A stretch of 64,000 bases of DNA from a bacterium (GCA_035528375.1 DATKYS010000132.1:1-64000); one strand, 5' to 3'. Positions 16,210 through 24,990 are shown, counted from the first letter of the stretch. The notes: a model not told the origin generated them from the letters alone. Translations and numbers: made by a program.

Positions 16210-16413
16210 CTACGGCTCGACGGCGTTAAGCTCACGTAAAAGGTCGTCCGGATCGAGCCCGTGGAGGATGGCGTAGAGCTCCAGGGTTTCGTCCCCGGCT
16301 GCGGGACAACCGGCGCAGTCTGAGCCGGTTATCCGCTTTACCGCCTCGGCCAGCCGCGGGGAGCGGCCGATGAGCTCGGCCATCGTCGTGTCCCGGGTGA
16401 TTTTATCCGCCAT
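16210..16413 (-). CDS. DUF1858-domain protein, copy 2
   Basis: 67 residues, a stand-alone DUF1858 (hybrid-cluster-protein-associated redox disulfide) domain. MADKITRDTTMAELIGRSPR opens as in its neighbour; the cysteine pair is SDCAGCP (CxxC). The second half is a helix pair (LYAILHGLDPDDLLRELN). Function unproven; the CxxC suggests redox or metal chemistry. It starts two bases after the stop of copy 1. Confidence 0.8.
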   Translation of the reverse strand: MADKITRDTTMAELIGRSPRLAEAVKRITGSDCAGCPAAGDETLELYAILHGLDPDDLLRELNAVEP

Positions 16414-16415
16414 GC

Positions 16416-16634
16416 TCAGTTGCCGCCCGTGTCCGCGGCGGTTTCGTTCAGGTCCTTCAACAGGTTCGCGACGTCGTCCAAGCCGTGGCCCAGGGCGCCC
16501 TGCTCGATGGTCTCGTAGTTGGCGATGTGGCAGCCGATGCAGTGCAGGCCGTGGGCCATGAAGACGGGGATGGTCTTCGGGTACTTCCGGACGACGTCCT
16601 CGATGATCATGTCCTTGGTGATTTTCTCGGCCAA
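16416..16634 (-). CDS. DUF1858-domain protein, copy 1
   Basis: 72 residues. MAEKITKDMIIEDVVRKYPK, the family VFMAHGLHCIGCHIANYE core with the CxxC pair, and LGHGLDDVANLLKDLN match DUF1858/TIGR03980. Upstream gene of a two-gene operon with a diverged copy; the two share MA(E/D)KIT(K/R)D at the start and HGLD...LL.(D/E)LN near the end. No hybrid-cluster protein gene is nearby. Confidence 0.85.
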   Translation of the reverse strand: MAEKITKDMIIEDVVRKYPKTIPVFMAHGLHCIGCHIANYETIEQGALGHGLDDVANLLKDLNETAADTGGN

Positions 16635-16718
16635 TGGTCCTCCATTTTGCGTCCCGTCGGGGGCGGTTTTTTTTAGTTTCGCAGTGCTCGAACGTCATTC
16701 TAGCCGAAAATGCGCTCG

Positions 16719-16747
16719 TTGACAACCAGGAAGACGGTGCCTATACT
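16719..16747 (+). promoter_or_regulatory. Near-consensus sigma-70 promoter for the phosphohexomutase operon
   Basis: TTGACA, 17 bases, TATACT; predicted start near 16754 and a leader of about 29 bases to TTG at 16783. Confidence 0.85.
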
Positions 16748-16782
16748 CTTTTTAATACCCTTTGAGACTCACTGGAGGCCGA

Positions 16783-18138
16783 TTGTTCTTCCGGTTTTCC
16801 GTTTCCGGGGCGCGGGGAATAGTGGGCGACGGCCTGGACCCCAAGCTGGCTCTCGAGCTCTCCGCAGCTTTCTCGGGGATTTTACCGACGGGTCCGGTGA
16901 TCCTCGGCCGCGACAGCCGGACTTCGGGGCCGGCGCTCCGACGGGCCGTCATCGCCGCCTTGACGGGCTGCGGGCGGGATGTGGTGGATCTGGGCATCTG
17001 CCCCACCCCCACCGTGCAACTCGCCGTGGAGTGGCTACGGGCGGCCGGAGGGATGATCATCACCGCCAGCCACAACCCCGCCGCCTGGAACGGCCTGAAA
17101 TTCGTCGGCGCGAGGGGGACCTTCATCCCGCCCGAGGAGCTCTCCCGGCTGAAGAAAATCCACTCCAACGGCGAGTACGGCTGGGTGTCCCACGACCGAA
17201 TCGGATCCGTCTCCGAGAGAAAAGACCTCGTCGCCCGCCACGTGGACGAGGTGGTCGGGCTCGTGGACCCGAGGCAGATAAAAAACGCCGGCCTGAACGT
17301 GGTGGCCGACTGCTGCCGCGGGGCCGGCGGCGCGGTCATACCGAGCCTCCTGGAGAAGCTGGGGGTGAAGTTCCGCTGTCTCGGCGCCGAGACCGACGGG
17401 CGCTTCCCCCGCGACCCCGAGCCGGTGCCCGAGAACCTCGCCGAGCTGTCCCAGGCCGTGGTCGAATCGCGGGCCGACCTGGGGCTGGCCTACGACGCCG
17501 ACGTGGATCGCCTGGCTCTGGTCGGGACCGATTGGAAGCCCATCGGAGAGGAGCGGACGCTGCAGTTGGCCTGCTGGGCCCTTTTGGACCGGGGCGAGCG
17601 GGGTGACCTGGCGACCAACGTCTCGACCAGCCGGGGCCTGGACGACGTGGCCGCCCGCTTCGGGGTGAAGGTCCACCGAACCCCCGTGGGCGAGGTGAAC
17701 GTGGTCGAGACCATCGTCGAAAAAAACTGCCTCGCGGGGGGCGAGGGGAACGGCGGCGTCATCTACCCCCGCCTGCACCTTGGACGCGACGCCCTGGTCG
17801 CCACGGCGCTCATCGTCGAGTTCCTGGCCCGGTCGGGCAAGGGGATTCTGGGTCTCGTCGAGGAACTCCCCGTGTACGTGATGCTGAAGCGGAAGGCCCC
17901 TATGCCCGAGGAGAGAGTCCTGCGCCGGGTTTACGACCGCCTCCGGGACGTCCATCCCGACGCGGCTTTCTCGGAGCTGGACGGTCTCCGGCTGGACTGG
18001 GGGGACCGCTGGCTCCACCTGCGGCCCTCGGGGACCGAGCCCATCGTGCGCATCTTCGCCGAGGCGCCCGACGAGGACACGGCCCGCGGTCTGGTGGACG
18101 GGGCCCGGGCGGTTCTGGAGGCCGGCGATGGAGGATAG
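16783..18138 (+). CDS. Phosphohexomutase (phosphoglucosamine/phosphomannomutase family)
   Basis: 451 residues of the alpha-D-phosphohexomutase superfamily, converting hexose 6-phosphate to 1-phosphate for cell-wall or LPS sugars. Visible: N-terminal FSVSGARGIVG, the phosphoserine loop ITASHNPAAWNG (Ser near residue 95), the metal loop DADVDRLAL (near 244), the sugar-specificity loop GGEGNGGVI (near 323) and the phosphate-binding loop RPSGTEPIVRIFAEA near the end. The GGEGNGG loop is closest to GlmM-like enzymes with this variant rather than GEMSGH of ManB, so phosphoglucosamine mutase is favoured but unproven. TTG at 16783 has GGAGG four bases upstream; the TTG at 16762 has none. Confidence 0.85.
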   Translation: MFFRFSVSGARGIVGDGLDPKLALELSAAFSGILPTGPVILGRDSRTSGPALRRAVIAALTGCGRDVVDLGICPTPTVQLAVEWLRAAGGMIITASHNPAAWNGLKFVGARGTFIPPEELSRLKKIHSNGEYGWVSHDRIGSVSERKDLVARHVDEVVGLVDPRQIKNAGLNVVADCCRGAGGAVIPSLLEKLGVKFRCLGAETDGRFPRDPEPVPENLAELSQAVVESRADLGLAYDADVDRLALVGTDWKPIGEERTLQLACWALLDRGERGDLATNVSTSRGLDDVAARFGVKVHRTPVGEVNVVETIVEKNCLAGGEGNGGVIYPRLHLGRDALVATALIVEFLARSGKGILGLVEELPVYVMLKRKAPMPEERVLRRVYDRLRDVHPDAAFSELDGLRLDWGDRWLHLRPSGTEPIVRIFAEAPDEDTARGLVDGARAVLEAGDGG

Positions 18139-18592
18139 CCCTTCCGTCGTCGTACGGCCCTGCGGCGTGGCCCACACCCCGTACACCCCCGAAGCGCAGG
18201 GGCCGATTCAGGGCGTCTTCCGCGAGGACGTCGAGTCGCGCCTGGAGATTTTCCCGCCCTACGACGCCTGTCTGGACGGCCTGGAGGGCTATTCCCACCT
18301 CATCGTCCTGTTCCACTTCCACCTCGTCTCCGAGCGGGAGCGCACCCTCGTGACCAAGCCCTACCTCTACGACCACGAGGTGGGCGCCTTCGCCTGCTGC
18401 TCGCCGAGGCGGCCGTCGGGGCTGGGGCTGGACATCGTCCGGCTGCTCCGCCGCGAGGGGAACGTGCTGGTCGTCGCCGGTGGGGACATGACCGACGGCA
18501 GCCCCATCCTGGACATCCGCCCCTACATCCCGGAATTTCACTCCTTCCCCGACGCCGAGCTGGGGTGGATTCGGGGCCGCATCCCCGAATAG
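18128..18592 (+). CDS. trmO: tRNA (m6t6A37) methyltransferase TrmO family
   Basis: 154 residues of the TrmO/YaeB family, which methylates N6-threonylcarbamoyl-adenosine 37 in some tRNAs using S-adenosylmethionine. Family pattern: CGVAHTPYTPEAQGPIQG-like N-terminus, YDACLDGLEGYSHLIVLFHFH (two spans about residues 45-65), VGAFACCSPRRPSGLGLD in place of the common FATRSPxRPNPIG, GGDMTDGSPILDIRPYIP near the end. The start overlaps the phosphohexomutase stop by 11 bases, so both are co-translated. It lacks the C-terminal extension of the E. coli protein. Confidence 0.85.
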   Translation: MEDSPSVVVRPCGVAHTPYTPEAQGPIQGVFREDVESRLEIFPPYDACLDGLEGYSHLIVLFHFHLVSERERTLVTKPYLYDHEVGAFACCSPRRPSGLGLDIVRLLRREGNVLVVAGGDMTDGSPILDIRPYIPEFHSFPDAELGWIRGRIPE

Positions 18593-18613
18593 CGGCGCGC
18601 CGGTGGGAATCGT

Positions 18614-18639
18614 TAAAAAGGGACCACCGGTCCCTTTTT
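18614..18639. terminator. Bidirectional intrinsic terminator
   Basis: AAAAAGGGACC / GGTCCCTTTTT hairpin 22 bases after trmO; an 11-bp stem with T run. Confidence 0.85.
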
Positions 18640-18705
18640 CCTACAGGAACCTGGAGCGGAACGGGGACGTAGAATACTAATCGTCCCTTCTCCCGAGGAG
18701 TCGTC

Positions 18706-19782
18706 ATGCGGATACGGCATTTTCTCATCGTTCTCGTCGTCTTCGTCGCCCTGGGCTTCCTGGGGTCGCTCTCGGCCCAGGAAAACGAGTCCCCGTCGCA
18801 GAACGCCGGCGAGCCGCAACTGGAACAGGTGTCCAACCTCTGCGCGGAGCCCGAGGCGACCCTGGAACCACTCGACACCGACACCCTCGCGGCCCTGGCC
18901 GGCGGGCTCAGGCTCGGCTCCCCGGAGCGGGTGGGAGGGGCTTGGGTCTTCCCACTGTACCTGGATAAACCCGGGACGCGGGAGTACCTCACCCTGGCCG
19001 AGGCCGGGGAGGAGGGCCTCCTGGGAGTCAACGAGCTGGAGTCGGCGGAGGTGAACGCGGTGGAGCTCGTCTGGGAGACGAAGAGGCCGCTCTTCATCAT
19101 GGCCGGCCAGATGATCCGCGGGGCGAAGCAGGACCGGGTCTTCGCCCGGGACGTGCTCGTGATCGGTCAGGGGCGCGGTCCCCTGCCCGTTTACTGCGTG
19201 GAGTCCGGCCGCTGGACCAGCGGACCGACGGCGTTCACCGCGGCCAAGATGGTGGTCGGCAACGAGGTTCGCGGCGCGGTGAACCTCCAGGCCGACCAGG
19301 GGACGGTCTGGTCCAAGGTCTCCGAGGTGCAGGAGAGCGTGGGCCGGTACTCCGAAACGTCGGCCTACCGGGTTGTGCTCGAGGACTCGGTGGTGAGCGG
19401 CATCGCCGGGGATTTGGGGGATATTTTCAACGGGTTCGCCGAGGACGGCGCCTGCGGCGTGCTGCTCTTCGGCGGGGGGTACGTGCTGGGGCTGGACGTG
19501 TTCGATAACGCGGCGCTCTTCGGCGATCTGTCCGGGGAGCTGGGCGTGGCCTACGCGACCCAGGTGGCGGTCCTGGATGAGGAGCCCGGCCATCCCGAAC
19601 CGGGGAAGCTGGTGAAGGAGTTTTTGGGGGATTTGGGCGGTCTGGCGACCTTCACCTACCCCGGCGAGACCGTGGGCGAGGGCGAGTTCGTCGTCGTCAA
19701 CGACGGCCACCTCTCCGGGGGTTTCCTGAATACGGACGGCGGGATCGTCCACCTGATGCTGACGCAGTCGGCGCCCGAATGA
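18706..19782 (+). CDS. Exported ARPP-1-domain protein
   Basis: 358 residues with an N-terminal signal peptide (FLIVLVVFVALGFLGSLSAQ). The ARPP-1 region spans about residues 60-330: AVELVWETKRPLFIMAGQMIRGAKQDRV (two spans, about 121-148), VLVIGQG, LPVYCVESGRW (about 165-176) and QGTVWSKVSEVQ. These are the most conserved stretches of the ARPP-1 family, found fused or near rhodanese and phosphatase genes; the biochemical role is unknown. Most ARPP-1 proteins I know of are cytoplasmic, so export is unusual. Possible -10 TAGAAT near 18671. Single-gene unit closed by a hairpin at 19807-19831. Confidence 0.75.
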   Translation: MRIRHFLIVLVVFVALGFLGSLSAQENESPSQNAGEPQLEQVSNLCAEPEATLEPLDTDTLAALAGGLRLGSPERVGGAWVFPLYLDKPGTREYLTLAEAGEEGLLGVNELESAEVNAVELVWETKRPLFIMAGQMIRGAKQDRVFARDVLVIGQGRGPLPVYCVESGRWTSGPTAFTAAKMVVGNEVRGAVNLQADQGTVWSKVSEVQESVGRYSETSAYRVVLEDSVVSGIAGDLGDIFNGFAEDGACGVLLFGGGYVLGLDVFDNAALFGDLSGELGVAYATQVAVLDEEPGHPEPGKLVKEFLGDLGGLATFTYPGETVGEGEFVVVNDGHLSGGFLNTDGGIVHLMLTQSAPE

Positions 19783-19806
19783 TCCCGGTTTTCTTTTTGA
19801 TCTGCG

Positions 19807-19831
19807 GGGAGCCGGTCGGCTCTCCTTTTTC
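19807..19831 (+). terminator. Intrinsic terminator after the ARPP-1 gene
   Basis: GGAGCCG / CGGCTCTCC hairpin followed by TTTTT. Confidence 0.75.
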
Positions 19832-19843
19832 ACGCGTGTCTGT

Positions 19844-20914
19844 CTACCGCGTGTACTTCAACAGGAAGCGCCACAGCCAGCGCAGGCCGAAGTACAGCCC
19901 GGCGGCCACGGCGATCAAGAGGGGGAAGAATGCGGTTAAAAGGTGGGTGGAGAGGTACTCCCACAGGGTCTCGTACCACGTGCTTACCGAGCCCTCTCGC
20001 AGGCTCTCCACCACCCGGTCGAAGAGTGCCTCGAAGGAGCGGTGGTTCGCCTCGGCGGTTTCACCGTGGATGGCGTAGGTCCCGCGGTTGCCGTATAAAA
20101 CGACGCAGCGCCAGCGAAAGGGGACGCCGTCCACCCGGTAGATGCCGTTCAGTCTCTGGGCCGCCAGACCGGCGGCCTCGCCGGGTGTCGAGTCGAGCAG
20201 CCGGAATCCGGGGCGGTGGCTCTCGGCGTCCAGGAGCAGGCTTTCCAGGAACAGGGCGCGGTTCTCGTTGTCGGCGGCCGCTCCCGAAACGATGACCCCG
20301 ATCTCGGCCACCGGCGCCCTCTCGTCGGTGAGCTCGGCCAGATAATCGTAGGCCCCGGCGGGGATTATCCGCCACTCCTGCGGCAGGGCGAGTCGGAAAC
20401 CCGGTCCGACGCGGATGACGAGCTCCCCGCCGAAGTCGCGGCTCTCCTGGGCGACCGCCAGGGGCAGGCGGCAATCCAGGTCCCGGAGGGCCACCGTCCC
20501 CAGGGCCGCCAGCCGGTCCCGCTCCCGCCACGGCCCCTCCAGCTTCCAGAGCCAGAGTCGGCGCGCGGCGTAGATGCCGGCGAAGAGCCCGAACCGGTTC
20601 CCCCGCCGGTACTCCACGGTGCGGGCGTAGGTCCCGTCAAGCTCCCGGGAGATGAAGGGGCCCAACAATTCCGCGCCCCCAAGCCCTCCCAACGACACGA
20701 GCCCCCCGTCGGTGGGGGGGGCTTCCAGTTTCGGCAGCAGGGTCAGGCTGAATCCGGCGGCGCCGTCGGCCCGTTCGGCGAGGAGTGAGCGATCCCGGTA
20801 GGACACCTCCCAGCCCTTCGGCACCTCGGCGACCATCGTCCCGGCGGGACCGATGACGGGGCGGAGGGGCCAGGAGGCGATGACGCCTAAAATCCAGAAG
20901 ATTAGGTGGCTCAC
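19844..20914 (-). CDS. Membrane-anchored protein of unknown function
   Basis: 356 residues, no family recognised. The N-terminal hydrophobic segment (LIFWILGVIASWPL) is a signal sequence or anchor; residues about 315-345 (LLTAFFPLLIAVAAGLYFGL) are a transmembrane helix followed by a short basic tail (RWLWRFLLKYTR). Between them lie two related-looking lobes: AEVPKGWEVSYRD near the start and LALPQEWRIIPAG near residue 175, each followed by beta-rich sequence. This topology puts the bulk outside the cytoplasmic membrane with the C-terminus inside. GTG at 20914 overlaps the uspA stop by four bases. Confidence 0.65.
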   Translation of the reverse strand: MSHLIFWILGVIASWPLRPVIGPAGTMVAEVPKGWEVSYRDRSLLAERADGAAGFSLTLLPKLEAPPTDGGLVSLGGLGGAELLGPFISRELDGTYARTVEYRRGNRFGLFAGIYAARRLWLWKLEGPWRERDRLAALGTVALRDLDCRLPLAVAQESRDFGGELVIRVGPGFRLALPQEWRIIPAGAYDYLAELTDERAPVAEIGVIVSGAAADNENRALFLESLLLDAESHRPGFRLLDSTPGEAAGLAAQRLNGIYRVDGVPFRWRCVVLYGNRGTYAIHGETAEANHRSFEALFDRVVESLREGSVSTWYETLWEYLSTHLLTAFFPLLIAVAAGLYFGLRWLWRFLLKYTR

Positions 20915-21705
20915 GCGGTTACGATGATAGGTCCGGTCGCGTCGCGGATGGCGCGCTGGGTCCTAGGCTCCAGGATGAGGTGATCCGCGCTCCCGGTGGC
21001 CCCGATGACGACCAGCTCGCCGGGGTCCAGATCGGCGATGCGCTCCTCGAGGGGCAGGGTCAGCTCCTCGTATTCGGCCGGTCGGTCGTAGCTCGCCAGG
21101 AGCTTCTCGGCGTCGGCGCGGGTCCCGCCCTCGTGGATGACCAGAATCCGGTGCCCGCCGGAGAGGTCGGCGGCGAACCGCAGGGTCTCCTCGGCGGAGG
21201 GCTTGTCGTCGGCGAAAACCACGACGCGGGACGGCTTCTCGAAATCGGCCGGGGCCAGCATGACCGCGGTGTTCACCCGCTTGAGCACCCCCTCGGCGAC
21301 GTTGCCGAGCATGTCGTTCTCGTACTCGGCGTGGTCGCCCTGGCGCCCGATGACGACGAGATCGGCCCTCTGCGCCCTCTCGACCAGGGTGGTGGCGACG
21401 GGGCCGCTGGTGATGATTTCCTCGTAGGAAACCCCCGCCTTGCGGGCCAGCTCGGAGATGAAGCCCAGGGCCGTCTCGCCCAGGCCGCGCAGGACAGGTT
21501 CGGCCGCGGCGCGGAAGTCGGTCGCCGGGGCGAAGCCCAGCATCGCCGCCAGACGGGCGAAAAAGGGCCCATCCAGCAGGCGGATGTCCAGGACGTAGCA
21601 GCCGATCAGCTTGGTGCCAGCGGCCTGCGCCGCCCAGACGCCGTAACGGGCGGCTCCCTCGGCGTAGCGCGAGCCGTCGGTGCCGACCAGGACGTTGCGG
21701 ATCAT
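20911..21705 (-). CDS. Universal stress protein, two UspA domains
   Basis: 264 residues. First UspA domain: MIRNVLVGTDGSRYAEGAAR, ending in DLVVIGRQG...NDMLGNVAEGVLKRVNTAVMLAP (about residues 112-150), with the ATP-loop-like GxxG...S region altered (GRQGDHAEYENDMLGN). Second domain (about 155-264): RVVVFADDKPSAEETLRFA to ELVVIGATGSADHLILEP. ATG at 21705 has GGGGAGAG upstream; the longer frame from 21768 adds residues without a ribosome-binding site. Translationally coupled to the membrane-anchored protein, whose function it may modulate. Confidence 0.85.
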   Translation of the reverse strand: MIRNVLVGTDGSRYAEGAARYGVWAAQAAGTKLIGCYVLDIRLLDGPFFARLAAMLGFAPATDFRAAAEPVLRGLGETALGFISELARKAGVSYEEIITSGPVATTLVERAQRADLVVIGRQGDHAEYENDMLGNVAEGVLKRVNTAVMLAPADFEKPSRVVVFADDKPSAEETLRFAADLSGGHRILVIHEGGTRADAEKLLASYDRPAEYEELTLPLEERIADLDPGELVVIGATGSADHLILEPRTQRAIRDATGPIIVTA

Positions 21706-21785
21706 CTGTCTCTCCCCGGGTGCGGTTCCGGCCAAGTGTACCAAAAAAGGAAGCCGTGTCCCCGGCAAAACGAAGTTATTCCGGA

Positions 21786-21805
21786 CGAGGGGTTAGCCCC
21801 TTGCC
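21786..21805. repeat. Palindromic repeat, copy 2 (REP-like)
   Basis: CGAGGGGTTAGCCCCTTGCC; its complement matches the copy at 8557 with one base missing in the centre and one arm change. It lies between trmFO and uspA. Confidence 0.6.
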
Positions 21806-21821
21806 TTACACATGAACGGAG

Positions 21822-23171
21822 CTACGCCCCCGGCGACTCGATCCGCCACCGGAAGGCGCGCATCGCGGCCAGGGCCCGGAGCGCCAGCGCCGTCCGCCGG
21901 TCCCTTTTTCCCCGCACCCGGGTCGAAAGCGGCGGCAGGAGTCCGTAGTGGGCGTTTACCGGGCACGGGGGATCGTCCTCGTCGTTACGGTCCGCGCCGG
22001 ACAGGGTTCTCACCAGACCGCCCAGCACCGTCTCCCTTGGCGGAACGATCGGCTCCGACCCCGACAACCGGCGGGCGAGGTTCTTTCCCGCCAGAAGGCC
22101 CGTGGCGACTGCCTCGACGTACCCCTCCGCCCCCGAGAGCTGCCCCGCGACGAAGACGCCGGGCCGTCCCCGAAGCTCCAGGCTCGCCTCCAGCAGCGCC
22201 GGGGCGTCCAGGTAGCCGTTGCGGTGCATCCGGCCGTAGCGGACGAACTCGGCCCGCTCCAGGCCGGGCAGGGAGCGCAGGAGTGTTCGCTGGGCCGACG
22301 GGGTCAGGCGGGTCTGGCAGCCGACGAGGCTGTACCGCGTCCTTTCCCGATTCTCGGCCCGGAGCTGGATGACGGCGTGGTAAGACTGCCCGGTGTCCGG
22401 CCGGCGGAGACCAACGGGTCGCAACGGACCGAAGCGCAGGGCGTCCCGGCCCCGCTCGGCGAGGACCTCCAACGGCAGGCAACCCTCGAAGACCGCGAAC
22501 GCGTCCCCGACCAACTCCCGGTCCACCGCGTGAACCGGCGCCCGGGGCAGCGTGAGCAGATTTTGCCAAAAATTCTCGTACACCTCGGCACAGAGGCCCA
22601 CGTTCATGTAGTCGTCCCCGAGGCCGTGGCGCCCGGCGGGGAAGACCTTCTCCGGGTCGAGGCTCTCCGCCGTCACCACGGGCGAGGTAGCGTCGTGGAA
22701 AAAAAGCCGCCCGCGACCCAGCTCCTCATCCAGCCTTCCCATGAGCGTCGGTCCGGTGAGCGGGCCGGTGGCCAGGACGGCCGGAGCCTCCGGGGGCTCG
22801 GTCACCTCCTCCCGGACGACCTCGACGAGCGGATTGGCCGTCAGTCTACGCTCCACCTCCGCCGAGAAGAGCTCCCGGTCCACGGCCAGCGCCGAACCGG
22901 CCGGCACCCGGTAAATCTTCGCCGCTTCGATTAAAAGGGACCCCAGGAGCTCCAGCTCGGCCTTCAGGCAGCCGTGGGCGTTGTGGAGCTCGACGCTCTT
23001 GAGCGAATTGGAGCAGACGAGCTCGGCCAGCCCGCCGCCGGTGTGTGCGCCGGTCCCCTTGCCGGGGCGCATCTCGAACAGCCGCACCGGATGCCCGGCC
23101 CGGGCGAGCTGCCACGCCGCCTCGCAGCCCGCCAGCCCCCCTCCGACCACGGTCACGTGTCCGGGAGTCAT
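21822..23171 (-). CDS. trmFO: Folate/FAD-dependent tRNA m5U54 methyltransferase TrmFO
   Basis: 449 residues. Makes ribothymidine 54 in the tRNA T-loop with methylenetetrahydrofolate as methyl donor and FADH2 as reductant. FAD site VTVVGGGLAGCEAAWQLARAG (residues 6-26 in part), the family landmarks ELVCSNSLKS (about 50-59), GCLKAEL, AGSALAVDRELFS (about 91), ATGPLTG, and the catalytic-region Cys in VGCQTRLT; YGRMHRNGYLDAP and FVAGQLSGAEGYVEAVATGLLAG close the flavin fold. It is paired in other bacteria with TrmO-like modification enzymes only functionally, not by position. Confidence 0.95.
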   Translation of the reverse strand: MTPGHVTVVGGGLAGCEAAWQLARAGHPVRLFEMRPGKGTGAHTGGGLAELVCSNSLKSVELHNAHGCLKAELELLGSLLIEAAKIYRVPAGSALAVDRELFSAEVERRLTANPLVEVVREEVTEPPEAPAVLATGPLTGPTLMGRLDEELGRGRLFFHDATSPVVTAESLDPEKVFPAGRHGLGDDYMNVGLCAEVYENFWQNLLTLPRAPVHAVDRELVGDAFAVFEGCLPLEVLAERGRDALRFGPLRPVGLRRPDTGQSYHAVIQLRAENRERTRYSLVGCQTRLTPSAQRTLLRSLPGLERAEFVRYGRMHRNGYLDAPALLEASLELRGRPGVFVAGQLSGAEGYVEAVATGLLAGKNLARRLSGSEPIVPPRETVLGGLVRTLSGADRNDEDDPPCPVNAHYGLLPPLSTRVRGKRDRRTALALRALAAMRAFRWRIESPGA

Positions 23172-23182
23172 CCCGAGTCCAA

Positions 23183-23200
23183 AGGCCCCCGCGGGGGCCT
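23183..23200. terminator. GC palindrome between the phosphatase and trmFO genes
   Basis: AGGCCCCC GC GGGGGCCT palindrome in the 53-base gap; T run is very short, so termination is only possible. Confidence 0.4.
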
Positions 23201-23224
23201 CTCGCCTGAGTCCGTGCGAACCAT

Positions 23225-24904
23225 TTACCCCCCCTCGGATATGTATCGGTCCACCGTCAGGCTGACCTCTTCGGCCAGGTCCACGTCCAGGGGTTCCTCG
23301 ACTTCCGGCTCGAGCGCCTTCAGCGCGACCAGGGTCATGTCGTCGAACTGCCTCTTCTCCCCGGCGAATGCGCGCGCCGTTTCCGCCAGCCTTTTCACCA
23401 ACTCCGGCGGCGCGAGCTCGGCGGAGGCGGCGAAAGCATCCTGAAGCCTTCTGTCACCGAAGATTTCCATTTCTTCGTTCATGGCTTCGGAGACGCCGTC
23501 GGTGTAGAGGAGAACGGTGTCCCCCGGTTCCAGGCGAAGCGTCGTGGATTCCAGGGTCCGGCAGAACTCGTCGGGCTCGATAAGACCCAGGGGGCGTCCC
23601 CGGGTCTTGACGACCTCCACCAGCTTCTCGCTCGCGCGGAATACGAGCATCGAGTTGTGCCCGGCGTTGACCACGTCCAGGCTTCCGTTGCGGGAGTCGT
23701 AAACGTAGTAGAGGCAGGTGACGAAGTTGCCGGAGCGCATGTCGGGGCTGAGAAGGGTGTTGGTTTCGCAGAGGGTGGGCAGGGCGTCGAAATGCCGCGG
23801 GGCGGTGCTCTTGAGTATCGTGCGCAGTATGAGCATGACCATGAGCCCCTGGAGACTTTTCCCCGACACGTCGGCCACGACCACGCCCAGCCTCCGTTCA
23901 TCTATGGGGATGAAATCGTAGTAATCGCCGCCCACCTCGAAGGCCGGTTCGCAGAGGCCGGCAACGGCCATGCCCGGGTAGTCTGGCGGTTCGTCGGGCA
24001 GGTAGGAGAGCTGGAGCTGGCGGGCGATTTCCAGGTCCCGCAGGAGACGCCCCCTGTCGCCGGAGGCGTCGCGCGGGTTCTCCAGTCTCTCGGCCAGGTC
24101 GTTGACGGCCGCGGCCAACCGACCGAGCTCGTTCCTGGCGGAAGCCTTCAGGCGGTAGGTGATGTTGCCCGCCCCGAGCTTTCTCACCCCACGCTGGAGC
24201 TCCTTCAGGGGTCCCAGGATCCGCAGGATGAAGAGAACGCCCAGGCCCGTGGTGATGAGGAACGCCGCCGCGCCGATGAGGACGCCGTTGACCGTGGCCC
24301 GCTCCAGGGCCAGGCGCACCGGCTCCGCCGACATCACCAGGCGCAGCTTCCCGAGGGTGGTGAAATCACCCGGCGGGCGCGCGGGGTGGTACACCGGCAG
24401 GGTGAGGCAGAAGGACCCGCCGTCGGAGACGAGCTCCTCCCTCGCCCGGAGAGATCCCAGCTCCGCCGGCTCCCCCCCGACGTTCAGGGGGACTATCTCC
24501 TCGTCGGCCGAGTAGATGCCGCCCCGGTCGTCGAAGTAGTAGGCGCCGGTGAGGTGCGGGTTGTCCTCCAAAACCTCGGCCAGCGTCCGCACGATCCCCT
24601 CCCCCGCGTCGGGATCCCGGGCGATCGGGGAGAGCGTTCGGGCGACGGTCCGACCCTGGCGCACCAGCGAGGTCTGGAGTCCCTGGTAGAGGTTCGCCCG
24701 CTCGGAGGCGACCAGAAACCAGGTAAGCCCCGTCGCGGTGACGAGGACCAGCAGCCCGACGAGGATGGCGAACTGCCAGTGCAGGTTGAGGCGTCTCTTT
24801 TCCTTATCCGTCAAATCGGCTTCCCGGGTCGTCGTTCGCCGTGAGGTGGCCCGTGCTCCGAGCGAAGTGCTCTCCAATCTGTAGCTTACACCCATACGCG
24901 GCAT
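23225..24904 (-). CDS. Membrane-bound RsbU/SpoIIE-type PP2C phosphatase with HAMP domain
   Basis: 559 residues. TM1 about 43-66 (FAILVGLLVLVTATGLTWFLV), an extracytoplasmic sensor of about 140 residues, TM2 about 207-230, a HAMP domain (LGPLKELQRGVRKLGAGNITYRLK), then the SpoIIE-type phosphatase domain: QLQLSYLPDEPP, FEVGGDYYDF with metal Asp, VADVSGKSLQGLMVML, NAGHN, YTDGVSEAMN and DDMTLVAL. Such proteins dephosphorylate anti-sigma-factor antagonists in partner-switching cascades; no STAS or RsbW gene is nearby. ATG at 24904 is nominal; TTG near 24814 (before TDKEKRRLN) with GGGAAG upstream is a credible alternative. Confidence 0.85.
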   Translation of the reverse strand: MPRMGVSYRLESTSLGARATSRRTTTREADLTDKEKRRLNLHWQFAILVGLLVLVTATGLTWFLVASERANLYQGLQTSLVRQGRTVARTLSPIARDPDAGEGIVRTLAEVLEDNPHLTGAYYFDDRGGIYSADEEIVPLNVGGEPAELGSLRAREELVSDGGSFCLTLPVYHPARPPGDFTTLGKLRLVMSAEPVRLALERATVNGVLIGAAAFLITTGLGVLFILRILGPLKELQRGVRKLGAGNITYRLKASARNELGRLAAAVNDLAERLENPRDASGDRGRLLRDLEIARQLQLSYLPDEPPDYPGMAVAGLCEPAFEVGGDYYDFIPIDERRLGVVVADVSGKSLQGLMVMLILRTILKSTAPRHFDALPTLCETNTLLSPDMRSGNFVTCLYYVYDSRNGSLDVVNAGHNSMLVFRASEKLVEVVKTRGRPLGLIEPDEFCRTLESTTLRLEPGDTVLLYTDGVSEAMNEEMEIFGDRRLQDAFAASAELAPPELVKRLAETARAFAGEKRQFDDMTLVALKALEPEVEEPLDVDLAEEVSLTVDRYISEGG

Positions 24905-24990
24905 CGGGGCAAGCGGATGCCTCCGGCGTCGTTGTGGTATGATGATCGGGTGTGGGACAGCCCATTTCCCTGGAGTTCAAAGGAGACACC

